From positions 62,001 through 126,000 of the forward strand of contig NZ_WKKW01000002.1 of the NCBI RefSeq assembly GCF_009683175.1: 64,000 nt of DNA. The letters are read 5' to 3'. The notes beneath the pieces were generated by a model that did no database searches, had not been told where the DNA came from, and was given only the letters and a program-made list of their open reading frames with translations. Positions 1 to 8,751 of the stretch are shown here, in pieces. Position numbers and translations under genes: made by a program. The stretch comes from Bifidobacterium asteroides (GTDB taxonomy: Bacteria > Actinomycetota > Actinomycetes > Actinomycetales > Bifidobacteriaceae). How positions within the stretch are numbered: the first letter of the stretch is position 1; each line of letters starts with the position of its first letter.

Positions 1-20
1 GTGTCGTCTTGGAAAAGCTG

Positions 21-671
21 CTATTGGACCATGACCGGCACTGGCTGGGAGACCACCTTGGAATCGGCCTTGAGCACCAGCTTGGCTTGGTATGAACCAG
101 CCTTGACCCGGGGCAGCTTCTGATCAGGCTGACAGCTCTCCTGGCTCCTGTCGGCATGCCAGGTGATGGTCTGCACATCCTTGTCTCCTGTGGCCATGAG
201 CAGGGTGCGCGCCCCCACCGGGCAGGCATCGGAGCGCCAGACGGTATCCTGACCGCTGGTGATGACCAGCACCCGGCCACCGTCGGAACCGTCCACCAAG
301 CATGAACCCGTTCCCTTGTGCCGGATGGTCACCGTAAAGTCGATGGACCCGCCGACCCCAGTGCTGGGATCGGGCGCAGCCAGCTCCAGAGCCAGATCCC
401 CCTTGTCGCAGTCAGGAGCCCCGGAGGAACGCTTCTTGCCGGCGTCCTTCTTCTGCTTGTCCTTGTCCTTGGATTTGGTCTTTGCGTCCTGCCGGGCGCT
501 GGTCGAGGCTCCCTGGCCCCCATCGCCCCCGCGCAGGGCTCTGATGCCTGCCCCCACGCCCCAAACCAGGCCAGCGCAGACCAATAGGAAGAGCACCGCC
601 AGCAGGGCGGCCGCGATCCTGCGGCGACGGTACATCCGCCGCTTCTTCTCGCTCATGCGTCGCTTGGCCAT
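21..671 (-). CDS. Conserved membrane-anchored protein of unknown function
   Basis: 216 residues. A very basic N-terminus (about residues 1-20, rich in Arg and Lys) precedes one hydrophobic segment (about 20-45), so the protein probably sits in the membrane with its bulk outside. A low-complexity Lys/Asp/Ser linker (about 50-85) leads to a C-terminal domain with four cysteines, which could form disulfides, and the beta-rich look of an immunoglobulin-like fold. The ATG at 671 has a GGAGAAGT ribosome site just upstream. It ends 20 bases from the window edge and lies 30 bases after mutY on the same strand, so the two may be cotranscribed. I do not recognise a named family; similar small proteins are common in bifidobacteria. 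Confidence 0.7.
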   Translation of the reverse strand: MAKRRMSEKKRRMYRRRRIAAALLAVLFLLVCAGLVWGVGAGIRALRGGDGGQGASTSARQDAKTKSKDKDKQKKDAGKKRSSGAPDCDKGDLALELAAPDPSTGVGGSIDFTVTIRHKGTGSCLVDGSDGGRVLVITSGQDTVWRSDACPVGARTLLMATGDKDVQTITWHADRSQESCQPDQKLPRVKAGSYQAKLVLKADSKVVSQPVPVMVQ

Positions 672-701
672 ACTTCTCCAGTCTAATCGCCAGGGCGGCC
701 T

Positions 702-1772
702 TTACTGCGGCAGACTCAGGCTGCCGTCCTGGCCGATCTCCAGAAGACCATCCTCATCCAGTGAAGCGATGCACCGATCAAGTCGGATTTCATCGTTGCA
801 CAGGGGTTTCAGGTCCTTCCTTGAGACGGCCACGCCCGAAGCCTGCCGCAGGGCCTGAAGGATGGCACCGCGGACCTGTCGGTCGGTACCCGCGAAGCGC
901 TGTCGGGGCCTGGTCCTGCCTTCGCCCAGACCGGGCAGTCCAGCCTTCATAAAGCGGCAGTGGCCGGCCAGAGGGCAGATGTCGCAGGCCGGCTTGCGGG
1001 CGATGCAGACCGTGGCGCCCAGCTCCATGACGGCCTGGTTCCATCGGGCCGAGGGCGGCTCCCGCCAGGCTGCCGACCTGACCTTCGGATCAGCCAGTCC
1101 CAAACGGCCACCATCTTCCTGGGCACCACTATTCTGGGCACCGATATCCTCCCGCCCTCCGTCTTCGGCGCTGACACCCTCCTGCCCCTCGTCCTCAGGC
1201 AGGACCTGCCAGGCCAGTTGGCGCTCCTCTCGACTGGCGGCGCCCCCGGTGGATTCACGCCCCAAAAAGACCCTGGAGAGCACCCTGCGGATATTGGTGT
1301 CGATGACGGCTATCCTCTCGCCATAGGCAAAGCTCATGACAGCGCTGGCCGTGTAGTCGCCGATGCCAGGCAGGGCCACCAGCTGGTCGTAATCCCGTGG
1401 CAGCCGGTCTGCATACCGGCCGGCCACCTGCTGCGCGCATTCCTGCAGGCGCAGGGCTCGGCGCGGGTAGCCCAGCCGACCCCAGGCCGTGATGACCTCG
1501 GCCTTGGGTGCAGCGGCCAGGGAGGCCGCATCCGGCCATACCTTCATCCAGGCCGTCCAGTAGGGCACCACCCGGCTCATCTGAGTCTGCTGGCTCATGA
1601 CCTCGGAGACCAGGACCCCCCAGGGCGTGGTCCGCCCAAAGCGCCAGGGCAGGTCGCGGGCGTATCGGCTCCACCAGTCGAACAGCCGCAGGCGGATGGG
1701 TTCAGTCTCCGCCAAGGCCGTCTCCGCCTTCTCCATGGTCACACCGCCCTTCACCATCCGATTCTGCCTCAT
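702..1772 (-). CDS. mutY: A/G-specific adenine DNA glycosylase MutY
   Basis: Base-excision repair enzyme that removes adenine paired with 8-oxoguanine. Visible features are the N-terminal RDLPWR motif, the helix-hairpin-helix LPGIGDYTASAV, the catalytic region VIDTNIRRVLSR, and a [4Fe-4S] cysteine pattern CIARKPACDICPLAGHC. Between the catalytic helix and the NQAVMELGATVC segment is an extra acidic, Gln/Gly-rich stretch of about 40 residues that is not part of the family core. The C-terminus is short (about 60 residues, winged-helix-like) and lacks the NUDIX-like 8-oxoG reader of the E. coli enzyme, as in other actinobacterial forms. The start is uncertain: ATG codons at 1772, 1757 and 1736 are all possible and none has a strong ribosome site. 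Divergent from trmL, with 75 bases between them. Confidence 0.92.
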   Translation of the reverse strand: MRQNRMVKGGVTMEKAETALAETEPIRLRLFDWWSRYARDLPWRFGRTTPWGVLVSEVMSQQTQMSRVVPYWTAWMKVWPDAASLAAAPKAEVITAWGRLGYPRRALRLQECAQQVAGRYADRLPRDYDQLVALPGIGDYTASAVMSFAYGERIAVIDTNIRRVLSRVFLGRESTGGAASREERQLAWQVLPEDEGQEGVSAEDGGREDIGAQNSGAQEDGGRLGLADPKVRSAAWREPPSARWNQAVMELGATVCIARKPACDICPLAGHCRFMKAGLPGLGEGRTRPRQRFAGTDRQVRGAILQALRQASGVAVSRKDLKPLCNDEIRLDRCIASLDEDGLLEIGQDGSLSLPQ

Positions 1773-1847
1773 TCAACCGCCGTATTTTGCCCGATGGTGC
1801 CGACCAGCCCCGCCTTGTCTGTCGTTTGGCGACGGTAGGTTGGCCTC

Positions 1848-2501
1848 ATGAACAGGCAGGAGCAGGAGCGGTCCGGCGACCCGTCGAAGGCCGTCGAAAG
1901 CATGTACGAGTATGGATACCGCAAATCGAATTATGGTCCCGACGAGCTGGTCACTGACGCCCATGGCAACCCCATCTCCGTGGTGGATGCCATGATGAAG
2001 GCCGATCAGGCCAGCCGGGTCAAGACCTCCACGCCCCACCTATGCTATTACTCGCCGCGGATCCCCGGCAACACCGGCTCGGCCATCCGCCTGTGCGCCG
2101 TGACCGGCACCATCCTGCACCTGATAGAGCCCCTAGGCTTCAACCTCAAAGACACCAAGCTGCGCCGGGCCGGCCTGGACTACCACGACATGGCCCACGT
2201 GGTCCTGCACCCGGACTTCGACGACCTGGTCCGCTCCATGCCTGACAGCCGGATCATCGCCTTCACCGCCCACGCTGACAAGCTCTACACCGAAGTCGAC
2301 TACCGGCCGGACGACATCCTCCTGTTCGGCCCCGAGCCGGGCGACATCCCCGACCCCATGGACATCATGGCCGGCCCTCATGTGGCCGAACAGGTCAGGC
2401 TGCCCATGCGGCCCAGCCTGCGCAGCCTGAACCTGACCAACTGCGCCTCCATCGCCATCTACGAGGCCTGGCGGCAGCTGGGATTCCAAGGCGGCCGCTG
2501 A
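1848..2501 (+). CDS. trmL: SpoU-family tRNA 2'-O-methyltransferase, TrmL-like
   Basis: 217 residues, SPOUT/SpoU class. The core begins at about residue 65 with a PRIPGNTGSAIRLCAVTG motif, followed by HLIEPLGF and the middle motif RRAGLDYHD. The C-terminal knot motif is LPMRPSLRSLNLTNCASIAIYEA, in which the family N-L-S-N is changed. TrmL methylates the wobble ribose (position 34) of some leucine tRNAs with SAM; that specificity is inferred from family similarity. About 60 residues precede the core, longer than the 157-residue E. coli protein, and a later start cannot be excluded. Convergent with the UPF0210 gene, only 15 bases apart. Confidence 0.88.
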   Translation: MNRQEQERSGDPSKAVESMYEYGYRKSNYGPDELVTDAHGNPISVVDAMMKADQASRVKTSTPHLCYYSPRIPGNTGSAIRLCAVTGTILHLIEPLGFNLKDTKLRRAGLDYHDMAHVVLHPDFDDLVRSMPDSRIIAFTAHADKLYTEVDYRPDDILLFGPEPGDIPDPMDIMAGPHVAEQVRLPMRPSLRSLNLTNCASIAIYEAWRQLGFQGGR

Positions 2502-2516
2502 ACCCCGCGAGCGCGC

Positions 2517-3881
2517 TCAGTTCTTGAAACTGTGAATGGGCGCTGGGATGTGTCCGCCCCGGTTGACGAAGTCGGCACATGAGCGGGTATTGACAGGCAC
2601 GACCGGCCCACCGCCCATGAGCCCGCCGAACTCGGCCCATTCGCCCACCTGCTTGCCGATGACAGGAATGACTCGGACAGCGGTGGTCTTCTGATTGATC
2701 ATGCCAATGGCCGCCTCGTCGGCGATAAGGCCGGAGATGGATTCCGCGGAAGTGTCCCCGGGGATGGGAATCATGTCCAGCCCCACCGAACAGACGCAGG
2801 TCATGGCCTCAAGCTTCTCCAGGGTCAGGCTCCCCTCTTGCGCAGCCTGGATCATGGCGGCGTCCTCGGATACGGGAATAAAGGCCCCGGACAGCCCGCC
2901 CACCGAGCTGGAAGCCATGATGCCGCCCTTCTTGACCTGATCGTTGAGGATGGCCAGGGCCGCAGTGGTCCCCGGTGCGCCCACCTGCTCCAGGCCCATG
3001 GTCTGCAGGACTTCGCCCACCGAGTCCCCCACCGCCGGGGTGGGCGCCAGGGACAGGTCGATGATCCCGAAGGGCACGTCCAGGCGACGGCTGGCCTCCT
3101 GGGCCACCAGCTGCCCCACCCGGGTGATCTTGAAGGCCGTGCGCTTGATGGTCTCGCAGAGCTGCCCGAAGTCGGCTCCCTTGGCTGATTCCAAGGCGGT
3201 CTTGACCACACCGGGTCCGGAGACCCCCACGTTGATGACGGCCGACCCCTGGCTGACCCCATGGAAACCGCCGGCCATGAAGGGGTTGTCGTCCGGAGCG
3301 TTGCAGAAGACCACCAGCTTGGTGCAGCCGGAGCTGTCCGAGTCGGCGGTGCTCTCGGCAGTGGCCTTGACGACCCGGCCCATCAGGGCTACAGCGTCCA
3401 TGTCGATGCCCGTTCTGGTGGAGCCCACGTTGACGCTGGCACAGACCCGTTCCGTCTGGCTCAGTGCCCTGGGCAGGGACTTGATCAAGAGCCGCTCGGC
3501 CGGGGTCATGCCCTTACCGACCAGGGCCGAATAGCCGCCGATCAGGTTGACCCCGACCTCCTGGGCCGAGCGGTCCAGGACCTTGGCCACAGCCACATAG
3601 TCCTCCACGGTGTGGCAGGCTCCGGCAGCCACCAGAGATATGGGAGTGACGGTGATGCGCTTGTTGACGATGGGAATGCCGTACTCGCGGGCGATTGAGT
3701 CCCCAGTGGACACCAGGTCGCCGGCCAGGGAGACGATCTTGCGATGGATGTTCCGACAGAGCATGTCCACATCCCCGCTCACACAATCCAGCAGACTGAT
3801 GCCCATGGTTATGGTGCGCACGTCCAGGCGCTCCCGGTCAATCATGTCGTTGGTCTCCAGGACCTCGTCGCGTGTGATCAT
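2517..3881 (-). CDS. UPF0210 / PFL-family protein (DUF711)
   Basis: 454 residues, the usual length of the family, with the conserved start [32 protein letters not shown]. The fold is related to pyruvate-formate-lyase-type barrels, but no reaction has been firmly assigned. The ATG at 3881 is preceded by GAGGAGGCAGCC, a good ribosome site. The ACT-domain gene ends 10 bases upstream on the same strand. This ACT plus UPF0210 pair is widely conserved in bacteria and archaea, which suggests that the ACT protein senses a small ligand for the larger one. That role is inference. Confidence 0.9.
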   Translation of the reverse strand: MITRDEVLETNDMIDRERLDVRTITMGISLLDCVSGDVDMLCRNIHRKIVSLAGDLVSTGDSIAREYGIPIVNKRITVTPISLVAAGACHTVEDYVAVAKVLDRSAQEVGVNLIGGYSALVGKGMTPAERLLIKSLPRALSQTERVCASVNVGSTRTGIDMDAVALMGRVVKATAESTADSDSSGCTKLVVFCNAPDDNPFMAGGFHGVSQGSAVINVGVSGPGVVKTALESAKGADFGQLCETIKRTAFKITRVGQLVAQEASRRLDVPFGIIDLSLAPTPAVGDSVGEVLQTMGLEQVGAPGTTAALAILNDQVKKGGIMASSSVGGLSGAFIPVSEDAAMIQAAQEGSLTLEKLEAMTCVCSVGLDMIPIPGDTSAESISGLIADEAAIGMINQKTTAVRVIPVIGKQVGEWAEFGGLMGGGPVVPVNTRSCADFVNRGGHIPAPIHSFKN

Positions 3882-3891
3882 GGCTGCCTCC

Positions 3892-4164
3892 TCAGACCCG
3901 GTGCATCCTGGTGAAAATCTCCTCGCGCTGGCAGCGGATGGAGACTCCGATATCCTCTCCCAAAGATTCCATCCTCTGGCTCAGCGCATCGAAATCATCC
4001 CTGCAGGCGGTGCAGTCCACAATCATCATCATGGTGAAGAAGCCGTCCAGAATCGTCTGCGAAATATCCAGCACATTGACCCCCTGCTGGGAGAGGTCTG
4101 TGCAGACCTTGCCGATGATGCCTATGGCATCCTTGCCCACCACCGTGATGATCGCCTTGTCCAT
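3892..4164 (-). CDS. ACT-domain protein (UPF0237)
   Basis: 90 residues consisting almost wholly of one ACT domain, beginning [22 protein letters not shown], the typical ligand-binding beta-alpha-beta start. The open frame extends a further 51 codons upstream, but that part is Arg/Pro-rich and not family-like, so the ATG at 4164 is chosen. ACT domains usually bind amino acids and regulate a partner enzyme. The partner here is very likely the UPF0210 protein encoded 10 bases downstream. Confidence 0.9.
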   Translation of the reverse strand: MDKAIITVVGKDAIGIIGKVCTDLSQQGVNVLDISQTILDGFFTMMMIVDCTACRDDFDALSQRMESLGEDIGVSIRCQREEIFTRMHRV

Positions 4165-4204
4165 GGCCGTCCTCCTCATCCACCTCACCCTTGACCGGTC
4201 CCCC

Positions 4205-4259
4205 TGAAAACCGGGACCCCGCTCCCCCAGCTTAGAGGAGCGCCGGGAGAAGCGGGGTC
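4205..4259 (-). terminator. Probable rho-independent terminator after galTK
   Basis: GACCCCGCT (4215-4223) pairs with AGCGGGGTC (4251-4259), and a further CCC/GGG pairing lies inside. Read on the minus strand the stem is followed by CCGGTTTT. It lies between the galK stop (4280) and the ACT gene start (4164), so it would end the gal transcript or act as a leader hairpin for the next operon. Confidence 0.6.
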
Positions 4260-4279
4260 GTAGAGGTCTGCAGCCTGAT

Positions 4280-5542
4280 TCAGGATTCGCGTGTGGCCGA
4301 AGAGGAGGGCAGAGCAATCAGAGCCCTTGGGGCCTTGAATCCCTTGGAGGCGAATCGTTCGGCAATGTCACGGGCAATATCGGAGCCCTTGCCGGCGTCA
4401 GCCAGGGCGATGATGGACCCTCCGAACCCGCCGCCGGTCATGCGAGCCCCATAAGCTCCACCCTGACGTGCCGCGTCAACGGCCTCATCCAACTCCGGGC
4501 AGGTGACCTCGTAGTCGTCCCTCAGGGAATCATGGGAGGCGTTGAACAGGCGGCCGGCCAGGACATAATCGCTCCTGCCGAAGGCCTCGATGAAGCGGTC
4601 CACCCGTCCTATCTCGCTGATGACATGGCGGACCCGCCGACGCATGGTCTCATCAGGCAGCTGCTCCAGCAGGGCAGCCAGGGCGGATGGAGGATCAGCG
4701 GCCCCATTGACCTGATCTGCCACCCGGCGCAGGTTGGCCACCCCCAGCAGGTGTGCGGCCTGCTCGCATGTTGCCCGCCGCTTATCATATTGACCATCGT
4801 TGAGCTGGTGCTGGGCCCGGGTATCGACGACCAGCAGCTCCAGGCCCGCAGCCTGCAGGTCGAAGGGAACCTGGCGCACGTTGCTCATGGCATCCAGCTC
4901 CGGCCGGCAGTCCAGCCGCAGGGCACAGCCGGATCGACACCGCATGGCGGCGCTCTGATCCATGCCGCCGGTGGAAGCGCCGGCCATATCGTTCTCAGCC
5001 GTGATGGCGGCCTGGATCAGCCTGACCCGACCAGCCTCGTCACCGCCCAGCCCCAGACCGAACAGGTCATCCAGAGCCAGGGCCACGGCACAGGTCATGG
5101 CCGCCGAGGAGCTCAACCCGGACCCCACGGGCACGCAGGAGGCCAGGGCCAGGTCGAACCCTTGAACCTGGGGGAAGCCGTCCCGCTGCAGGGCCCAGGC
5201 CACCCCGACCGGATAGGCCGCCCAGCCGCCCACCCCCCGGGCCTGGAGACCATCCAGGTCAGCCTGGACCGGATGCTCCGGATCCATGGTGGAGACCAGG
5301 CGGACCCGGCTGTCCGTCCTGGGGCTGGCGGCCACATAGGTACGGTTGGGCAGGGCGATGGGCAGGCAGAGCCCGGCGTTGTAATCCGTGTGCTCACCGA
5401 TCAGATTGACCCGGCCGGGGGCGCTCCAGACACCCTGGGGGTCCCCGCCATAGACCTTCTGGAAGAGCTCGCGGGCCTTGGTGGCCCCTTGGCCGTCAGC
5501 GCCCTGGGTCCAGGCCTGTATGAATTGGACTGTCGTCGTCAT
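4280..5542 (-). CDS. galK: Galactokinase
   Basis: 420 residues; GHMP kinase that phosphorylates alpha-galactose to galactose-1-phosphate, the first Leloir step. Visible signatures are GRVNLIGEHTDYN (residues 43-55, galactokinase signature), PVGSGLSSSAA (138-148, ATP-binding loop) and a C-terminal GARMTGGGFGGS glycine motif. The start codon overlaps the galT stop as ATGA, so the two genes are translationally coupled. A hairpin follows the gene. Probably controlled by the DeoR regulator at the head of the cluster. Confidence 0.96.
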   Translation of the reverse strand: MTTTVQFIQAWTQGADGQGATKARELFQKVYGGDPQGVWSAPGRVNLIGEHTDYNAGLCLPIALPNRTYVAASPRTDSRVRLVSTMDPEHPVQADLDGLQARGVGGWAAYPVGVAWALQRDGFPQVQGFDLALASCVPVGSGLSSSAAMTCAVALALDDLFGLGLGGDEAGRVRLIQAAITAENDMAGASTGGMDQSAAMRCRSGCALRLDCRPELDAMSNVRQVPFDLQAAGLELLVVDTRAQHQLNDGQYDKRRATCEQAAHLLGVANLRRVADQVNGAADPPSALAALLEQLPDETMRRRVRHVISEIGRVDRFIEAFGRSDYVLAGRLFNASHDSLRDDYEVTCPELDEAVDAARQGGAYGARMTGGGFGGSIIALADAGKGSDIARDIAERFASKGFKAPRALIALPSSSATRES

Positions 5543-6822
5543 TGATTCTCTCCATTCTCCAGGTCCAGGGGCCCCAGCTGGCGGAATCGGTCGGCGATCC
5601 GCTCAGGGGTGGTGTCCGACACCCAGGCGGCCATGCCTGACTCGGACCCGGCGAGATACTTGATTTTGTCCACGGCACGGCGGAAGGAGAAGAACTGCAG
5701 GTTGAGCCGGTAGTCTTCCCGCCGCGGATCGTGCAGCGGGGCCTGGTGCCAGGCGGCGATGTAGGGCAGATCCATCCCCCTGCCGTCTCCCTTGTCGAAG
5801 AAGGCATTGCCCCGCTTGAGCAGGGTGGAATACATGACGGCCAGATCCCAGCGCTCCTGGTCGTTCAGCTGGTCCAGGTTCAGGATTCCGTCGCGCACGG
5901 GGGCCATGTGGACCTCCAGGGGCCAGCGGGCGGCGGCGGGCACATAGGCCACCCAGGTGGCGTTGCGGAAGACGACCCGTCGACCGGAGTCCAGCTCGGC
6001 CTTGAGGATGTCCGCCAGGAGGTTGCCGCCGGTGCGTTCCCGGTAGGCGGCGCACTGCCTCAGCTCCTGCTCAAGGCGGGGGGCGATGAAGGGATAGCAG
6101 TAGATCTGTCCGTGGGGGTGGGCAAGGGAGACGCCGATCTCCTGTCCATGGTTCTCGAAGGGGAAGATCTGTTCGATGCCCTCCATGGCCGAGATCTCTG
6201 CAGTCCGGAAGGCCCAGGCCTCCACCACCGTCCGCAGACGCGAGACCGGCAGATCGGCAGGGAGTGCATGCTCGTCAGGGTCGAAGCAGACCACCTCGCA
6301 GCGTCCGTTGGCCTCGCGCACCGGCCAGAGAGGATTGCCGTCCACCAGGGATGGCTGGTCGGCCGCCTGCATATTGGGCACCTGCATCATGGAGGGGAAG
6401 CGGTTCTCGAAGACCGCCACGTTGTAGTCCACATCGGGGATCTCCCCATCCTGGTAGGGGTCTCCGGGCTTTCTGGCGGCCAGGGGGTTGCCCTTGGCAG
6501 TGGCCTGTGGCCCGGCGGTGATGGGCCGGTTCATCCGGGCCGTGGCCATGGGGATCCAGTCTCCGGTCAGAGGGTCCCGGCGCATCTGCGGCGGCTGGAA
6601 GGGCACCGTCCTGCCCTCCTGATCCCGGTGCGGGGCGAACCGGTCGGTCAGCGGACGAGGATCGTCCAGACGCCTGGTCCTGCGGCCGGATACATACTCG
6701 GGATCATCGTCCAGGTAGAAGAACCGACGCCCGTCGGCCAGTCTGGTGGGGGTGATGCGGATGTGCCCCCTGGCATAGTCGCCGGGAACATACCGTTGGG
6801 GGACATACTGCTCTGACTTCAT
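5539..6822 (-). CDS. galT: Galactose-1-phosphate uridylyltransferase
   Basis: 427 residues, class I GalT of the HIT superfamily. It exchanges UMP between UDP-glucose and galactose-1-phosphate. The active-site motif HPHGQ is at 235-239, with His237 as the expected uridylylated residue, preceded by FENHGQEIGVSLA. The first 60 residues form an actinobacterial extension before the canonical RRDPLTGDWI segment at about 81. ATG 6822 has an AAGGAGCAGC ribosome site. Overlaps galK by 4 bases. In Bifidobacterium this pair also serves galactose-1-phosphate from the lacto-N-biose route; that link is not visible here. Confidence 0.95.
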   Translation of the reverse strand: MKSEQYVPQRYVPGDYARGHIRITPTRLADGRRFFYLDDDPEYVSGRRTRRLDDPRPLTDRFAPHRDQEGRTVPFQPPQMRRDPLTGDWIPMATARMNRPITAGPQATAKGNPLAARKPGDPYQDGEIPDVDYNVAVFENRFPSMMQVPNMQAADQPSLVDGNPLWPVREANGRCEVVCFDPDEHALPADLPVSRLRTVVEAWAFRTAEISAMEGIEQIFPFENHGQEIGVSLAHPHGQIYCYPFIAPRLEQELRQCAAYRERTGGNLLADILKAELDSGRRVVFRNATWVAYVPAAARWPLEVHMAPVRDGILNLDQLNDQERWDLAVMYSTLLKRGNAFFDKGDGRGMDLPYIAAWHQAPLHDPRREDYRLNLQFFSFRRAVDKIKYLAGSESGMAAWVSDTTPERIADRFRQLGPLDLENGENQ

Positions 6823-6904
6823 GCTGCTCCTTCATCGTCCGTGATGATTGACAATCCATGGCAACCCGCTATGGCAACCTGCGCACCCCTGTGTGACCGG
6901 TCGT

Positions 6905-7762
6905 TCATTGAATCTGGGCTGCTTTCCCGGCATCGGCCTTAGGCACGTCGGAAGAACCCTCTTGAGCCTGGCCTTCCTCGGGGTTGACCGGGACCAGGAC
7001 CAGCCGCTTGACCAGGGACCGGGTTGCCTCGGCCGACTCCTGGTCCAGCTGGTCGTCGGTGATGACGGTGTCCACCTGGTCGAAGGAGGCGAACAGGGAC
7101 AGGGAGGTGCAGCTCCACTTGGTGTGGTCGGTCAGGATGATGGTCCGGTCGGCGATGTCCATCAGGGCCATATCAGTGGCCGCCTCCAGGGAGTTGGGCA
7201 TCAGGAAGCCGCGTGGTATGGAGACCGAGTGGGTCCCCAGGAAGACCGTGTTGACCCGCAGAGAGGCGATGACCTTGTCTGCGATGGGGCCTACCAGGGA
7301 GTTGGACCGGGTGATGACGCCGCCGGTGACGATGACCTCCACATCCTTGCTTTCCATGGCCTGGACCAGTTCGGCCACGGGTATGGAGTTGGTCAGCAGG
7401 GTCACGCCGGCGCACTGGCGGCTCTCCAGCAGGTGCTGGGCGAAGACATAGGCCGTGGTCCCTCCCCCGATGGCGATGACGTCGCCCGGGGAGACGTAGT
7501 CGATGGCGCGACGGGCGATGGTGTCCTTGAGGCCCATATCCATCTGCGACTTGACCGAGAAGAGCGGCTCAGCCAGAAGCGAGCTGGTGGTGACGGCCCC
7601 TCCGTGGACCCTCTTGAGCAGGCCCTTGTCCGCCAGGTCGGCAATGTCCCGGCGGATGGTCATGGCGGAGACCCCCAGCTCCTTGGAGAGGGCGGTGATA
7701 CGGACTGCGCCACGAGTACGCAACCGGTTCAATATCAAGTGTTGGCGTTGTGACGATATCAT
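6905..7762 (-). CDS. DeoR-family transcriptional regulator of the gal genes
   Basis: 285 residues from ATG 7762. The N-terminal winged helix starts MISSQRQHLILNRL and contains the DeoR signature VSAMTIRRDIADLADKGLLKRVHGGA. A phosphosugar-binding domain follows, with GGGTTAYVFAQHL and a C-terminal ITDD.L segment. The frame is open to 7834, but the residues before the MISSQRQ start do not look family-like. Lies 82 bases upstream of galT in the same direction, which makes it the likely regulator of galTK. No good ribosome site precedes 7762, so the transcript may be leaderless. Confidence 0.88.
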   Translation of the reverse strand: MISSQRQHLILNRLRTRGAVRITALSKELGVSAMTIRRDIADLADKGLLKRVHGGAVTTSSLLAEPLFSVKSQMDMGLKDTIARRAIDYVSPGDVIAIGGGTTAYVFAQHLLESRQCAGVTLLTNSIPVAELVQAMESKDVEVIVTGGVITRSNSLVGPIADKVIASLRVNTVFLGTHSVSIPRGFLMPNSLEAATDMALMDIADRTIILTDHTKWSCTSLSLFASFDQVDTVITDDQLDQESAEATRSLVKRLVLVPVNPEEGQAQEGSSDVPKADAGKAAQIQ

Positions 7763-7999
7763 TCGAACATTATCGCACACATTCGCCCAAATTGGCAAGC
7801 CGGCTATCGGACTGCGGTCGCCACCACAAAACATAGGCGAAAAATCGACGTTTCTCAGTTACTGGGACCATTCTTCCATACGCCTGAGGCCTGCCGAAGC
7901 TTTTACAGGAATCCATTCATCAAGGCGTAATTTATCCCCTGGGACTCGAATAAGGCCTACTGGGTCGCTCATGAAAGCGAACACGAATGTGAGCCAATG
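7763..7999. promoter_or_regulatory. Intergenic region upstream of the DeoR gene with a repeated 11-mer
   Basis: 237 non-coding bases. The element CGAATGTGWGC occurs on the minus strand at 7775-7785, just upstream of the DeoR start, and on the plus strand at 7984-7994. A TTCGAA lies next to the first copy. Such spaced sites fit an autoregulatory DeoR operator pair, but this is inference. Confidence 0.3.
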
Positions 8000-8743
8000 T
8001 CAGTTTCGACGGGTCAACCGTTCAAGCCCCCACAGGGTCACCTGGACCATGGCCTCCAGAACGATCCCGGCATCCATCTTCGAGCTGCCGCGAACCCGCT
8101 CCACGAAGACTATGGGCACTTCGACCACGCTGACGCCCATGGCCTGGACCCGACGCAGCATATCCACCTGGAAGACGTAGCCGCTGGATCGGACCCTTCC
8201 CAGATCGATCCGCCTCAACACGTCCGCTCGATAGACCCGCAGGCCGGCGGTCATGTCCCTTACCGAGGATCCCAGGGCGGTGCGGGCATACCAGGATCCC
8301 GCACGGGAGATCAGATCCCGATACCAGGGCCAATCTTGAGTGCGTCCTCCACACACCCGGCGCGAGCCGATGACCAGGCCCGGATGTGCATGGCCTCGTG
8401 CCACAGCCAGCATTCTGGCCAGATCCTGGGGCCGATGGGAGCCGTCCATGTCCATCTCGCAGATCAGGTCATAGCCCTGTTCCAGCGACCAGCGGAACCC
8501 CTGCACGTAGGCTGGACCCAACCCGCGGCGGGCATGCCGATGGAGGACGTGCACGCGAGGGTTGCGACCGGCCATATCCTCGGCCAGGGCACCGGTGCCG
8601 TCCGGTGAGTTGTCGTCGACGACCAGGACATCGACCTCGGGGCAGCAATCCAAGAGCCGAGGGAGGGTCACCCCAATGTTGTCAGCCTCCTGGTAGGTGG
8701 GCATGACCACAATGGTCCCTGCTCCGCCACGAACAACGTCCAT
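8000..8743 (-). CDS. Polyprenol-phosphate mannosyltransferase-like GT2 enzyme
   Basis: 247 residues of a GT-A glycosyltransferase family 2 domain with VVMPTYQEADNIGVTLPRLL at the start, the nucleotide-binding VDDNSPDGTG, the metal-binding EMDMDGSHRP (DXD-like) and GSRRVCGG. This matches dolichol/polyprenol-phosphate mannose synthases (Dpm1/Ppm1), which move mannose from GDP-mannose to a lipid phosphate at the inner membrane face. No C-terminal membrane segments are present, so it is the soluble catalytic form. A mannose-1-phosphate guanylyltransferase at 55.8 kb could supply GDP-mannose. Starts 9 bases after the upstream oxidoreductase stop. Confidence 0.85.
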   Translation of the reverse strand: MDVVRGGAGTIVVMPTYQEADNIGVTLPRLLDCCPEVDVLVVDDNSPDGTGALAEDMAGRNPRVHVLHRHARRGLGPAYVQGFRWSLEQGYDLICEMDMDGSHRPQDLARMLAVARGHAHPGLVIGSRRVCGGRTQDWPWYRDLISRAGSWYARTALGSSVRDMTAGLRVYRADVLRRIDLGRVRSSGYVFQVDMLRRVQAMGVSVVEVPIVFVERVRGSSKMDAGIVLEAMVQVTLWGLERLTRRN

Positions 8744-8751
8744 GGCCGCTC

